This document shows positions 63,311 through 64,000 of a stretch of 64,000 nucleotides of DNA, one piece after another (the stretch's first letter is position 1; every line of letters starts with the position of its first letter). A model generated the notes under the pieces. That model searched no databases, was not told where the DNA came from, and was given only the letters and a program-made list of their open reading frames with translations. Origin of the DNA: Betaproteobacteria bacterium HGW-Betaproteobacteria-3 (GTDB lineage: Bacteria; Pseudomonadota; Gammaproteobacteria; Burkholderiales; Burkholderiaceae_C); the NCBI GenBank assembly GCA_002842205.1, contig PHCI01000003.1, forward strand, positions 1 to 64,000, written 5' to 3'. The position numbers and the translations under genes are program-made.

Positions 63311-64000
63311 AGCAAACTTAATATATCTGACGGGGGCTTAGTGCCAAAAAAGCTTGAAATCTTCTGAAAAATGCTGCGTGGGCCCACTTCCAGTGTGAGC
63401 GCCGAGTGTTCGCCGCACAGCACCAGCCGCGCACGGCCGGTGCGCTGCAGCGTGGCCCACAAGGCCGCGACCTCGGTGGCGTCCAGCGCGGTCCAGGCGT
63501 GGGCCCAGGCGGCGCCGTCGCGCTGCAGCGCGGCGGGCGCCAGCTCGCGCACCACCCGAACCTGGGCGGGCCACGAAGGGCGCACCGGCAGCGACGCGGC
63601 CAGGGCCCCGGTGCCGCTGACCCAGAACGAATTCACAGGCGGCAGCCCGCGCTGCGCCCGTGCGTCGTTGACCGGGTGGGTGTAGAGCAGCATCTGCATC
63701 TCGCTTTGCAGGCGGCGCAGCAGGGCGGCCTGCGGCGCGCGCGGCATCCAGGCGTCCACTTCGCGGCCGGCCACGCGGTCCAGCGAGGCGGTGGCCAGGC
63801 CGGCAAACACCGCTCCCCGGGCCAGCCAGCGCCCGGGGGTGTCGTCGTGCAGGGCAATGCCGTCTTCGGCAAACCAGGGCTGCAGGGCGGCCAGCAGGGT
63901 GCGCGAATCGGCCTCGTCCAGCGCCAGCCCGGCCGGGTCGGCCAGCGTCATGCGGTCGATGCCCACCTGCCAGTGGCACGGCGTGATCCAGGCCCAGGCG
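63307..64000 (-). CDS. Phosphoglycerate-mutase-like protein upstream of recJ, 5' end cut by window edge
   Basis: The frame is open to the right edge (ITPCHWQVGIDRMTLADP near it), so the N-terminus lies outside. About 230 residues are visible. The sequence resembles the cofactor-independent phosphoglycerate-mutase-like regulatory proteins often found next to recJ in Burkholderiales. No classic catalytic histidine context is seen in this part. The last 18 or so residues (QKISSFFGTKPPSDILSLL) are encoded by repeat A copy 9. The stop overlaps the recJ ATG. Confidence 0.65.
   Translation of the reverse strand, partial: AWAWITPCHWQVGIDRMTLADPAGLALDEADSRTLLAALQPWFAEDGIALHDDTPGRWLARGAVFAGLATASLDRVAGREVDAWMPRAPQAALLRRLQSEMQMLLYTHPVNDARAQRGLPPVNSFWVSGTGALAASLPVRPSWPAQVRVVRELAPAALQRDGAAWAHAWTALDATEVAALWATLQRTGRARLVLCGEHSALTLEVGPRSIFQKISSFFGTKPPSDILSLL
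63308..63362 (+). repeat. Dispersed repeat A, copy 9 (coding; supplies recJ start)
   Basis: Forward copy: CATAGCAAACTTAATATAT then CTGACGGGGGCTTAGTGCC. On the minus strand it is read as the C-terminal tail of the mutase-like protein and ends in the ATG of recJ. Confidence 0.9.

Overview
The window is about 64 kb of GC-rich, densely coding DNA. It most likely comes from a betaproteobacterium of the order Burkholderiales, family Comamonadaceae (Rhodoferax/Polaromonas/Acidovorax-like). Reasons are the gene neighbourhoods (DUF3460-scpA-panB, rhodanese-secB-gpsA, serS next to tRNA-Ser), the protein sequences, and a short dispersed repeat with the core TTTGACGGGGGCT at gene boundaries. The species cannot be fixed from the sequence alone.

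Region 1 (1-12.5 kb) is cytochrome biology. A multihaem c-type cytochrome cut by the left edge is followed by a predicted outer-membrane protein with AMIN-like, SPOR-like, TPR and beta-barrel parts. Nineteen bases later comes a complete System I cytochrome c maturation operon, ccmABCDEFGHI. Next are an Fe-S/FAD oxidoreductase with one membrane anchor and a secreted thermonuclease. The layout suggests an exported multihaem electron carrier encoded beside its own haem-attachment machinery.

Region 2 (12.5-26.7 kb) is mostly housekeeping: moeB-like E1 enzyme, ctpA, gpmA, a membrane rhodanese, secB, gpsA, panB, scpA, DUF3460, a BamE-like lipoprotein, a SulP transporter, a lone BLUF photoreceptor, a DUF1275 protein and metG.

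Region 3 (26.8-42.4 kb) is a formate dehydrogenase (FDH) locus. It holds the Fe-S carrier apbC/mrp, DUF3305, DUF3306, a large polyferredoxin, a TorD-like chaperone, a divergent histidine kinase and sigma54-type response regulator, then a Tat-signal small protein, FDH alpha, beta, a small lipoprotein, FDH gamma, a small secreted protein, a terminator and fdhD. The 450-bp gap before the structural genes has two 17-bp inverted repeats spaced 22 bp and a good -24/-12 promoter. This suggests that the regulator beside it activates the operon with sigma54.

Region 4 (42.4-52.9 kb) holds an FtsX-like ABC permease, a DedA protein, a Pal-like lipoprotein, a truncated haemoglobin (a perfect 18-bp palindrome lies between the last two), a Smr-domain protein, radC, an FKBP-type isomerase, ispH, a threonine/serine dehydratase, serS and tRNA-Ser(CGA).

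Region 5 (52.9-54.8 kb) looks like a decayed island at tRNA-Ser: an integrase fragment, then a two-gene AbiEi/AbiEii toxin-antitoxin pair with a palindromic operator. Region 6 (54.8-64 kb) has an orphan kinase/LuxR-type regulator pair facing each other, trpS, an M50 protease, a Sua5/YciO protein, an EamA transporter, a PHP phosphatase, recJ and a phosphoglycerate-mutase-like protein cut by the right edge.

Two repeat families cut across this layout. Family A (nine copies) sits at gene ends and supplies start or stop codons to several genes. It even encodes part of a signal peptide and a C-terminal tail. Family B (three loci) is read in frame inside metG and recJ and lies between the FKBP gene and ispH.
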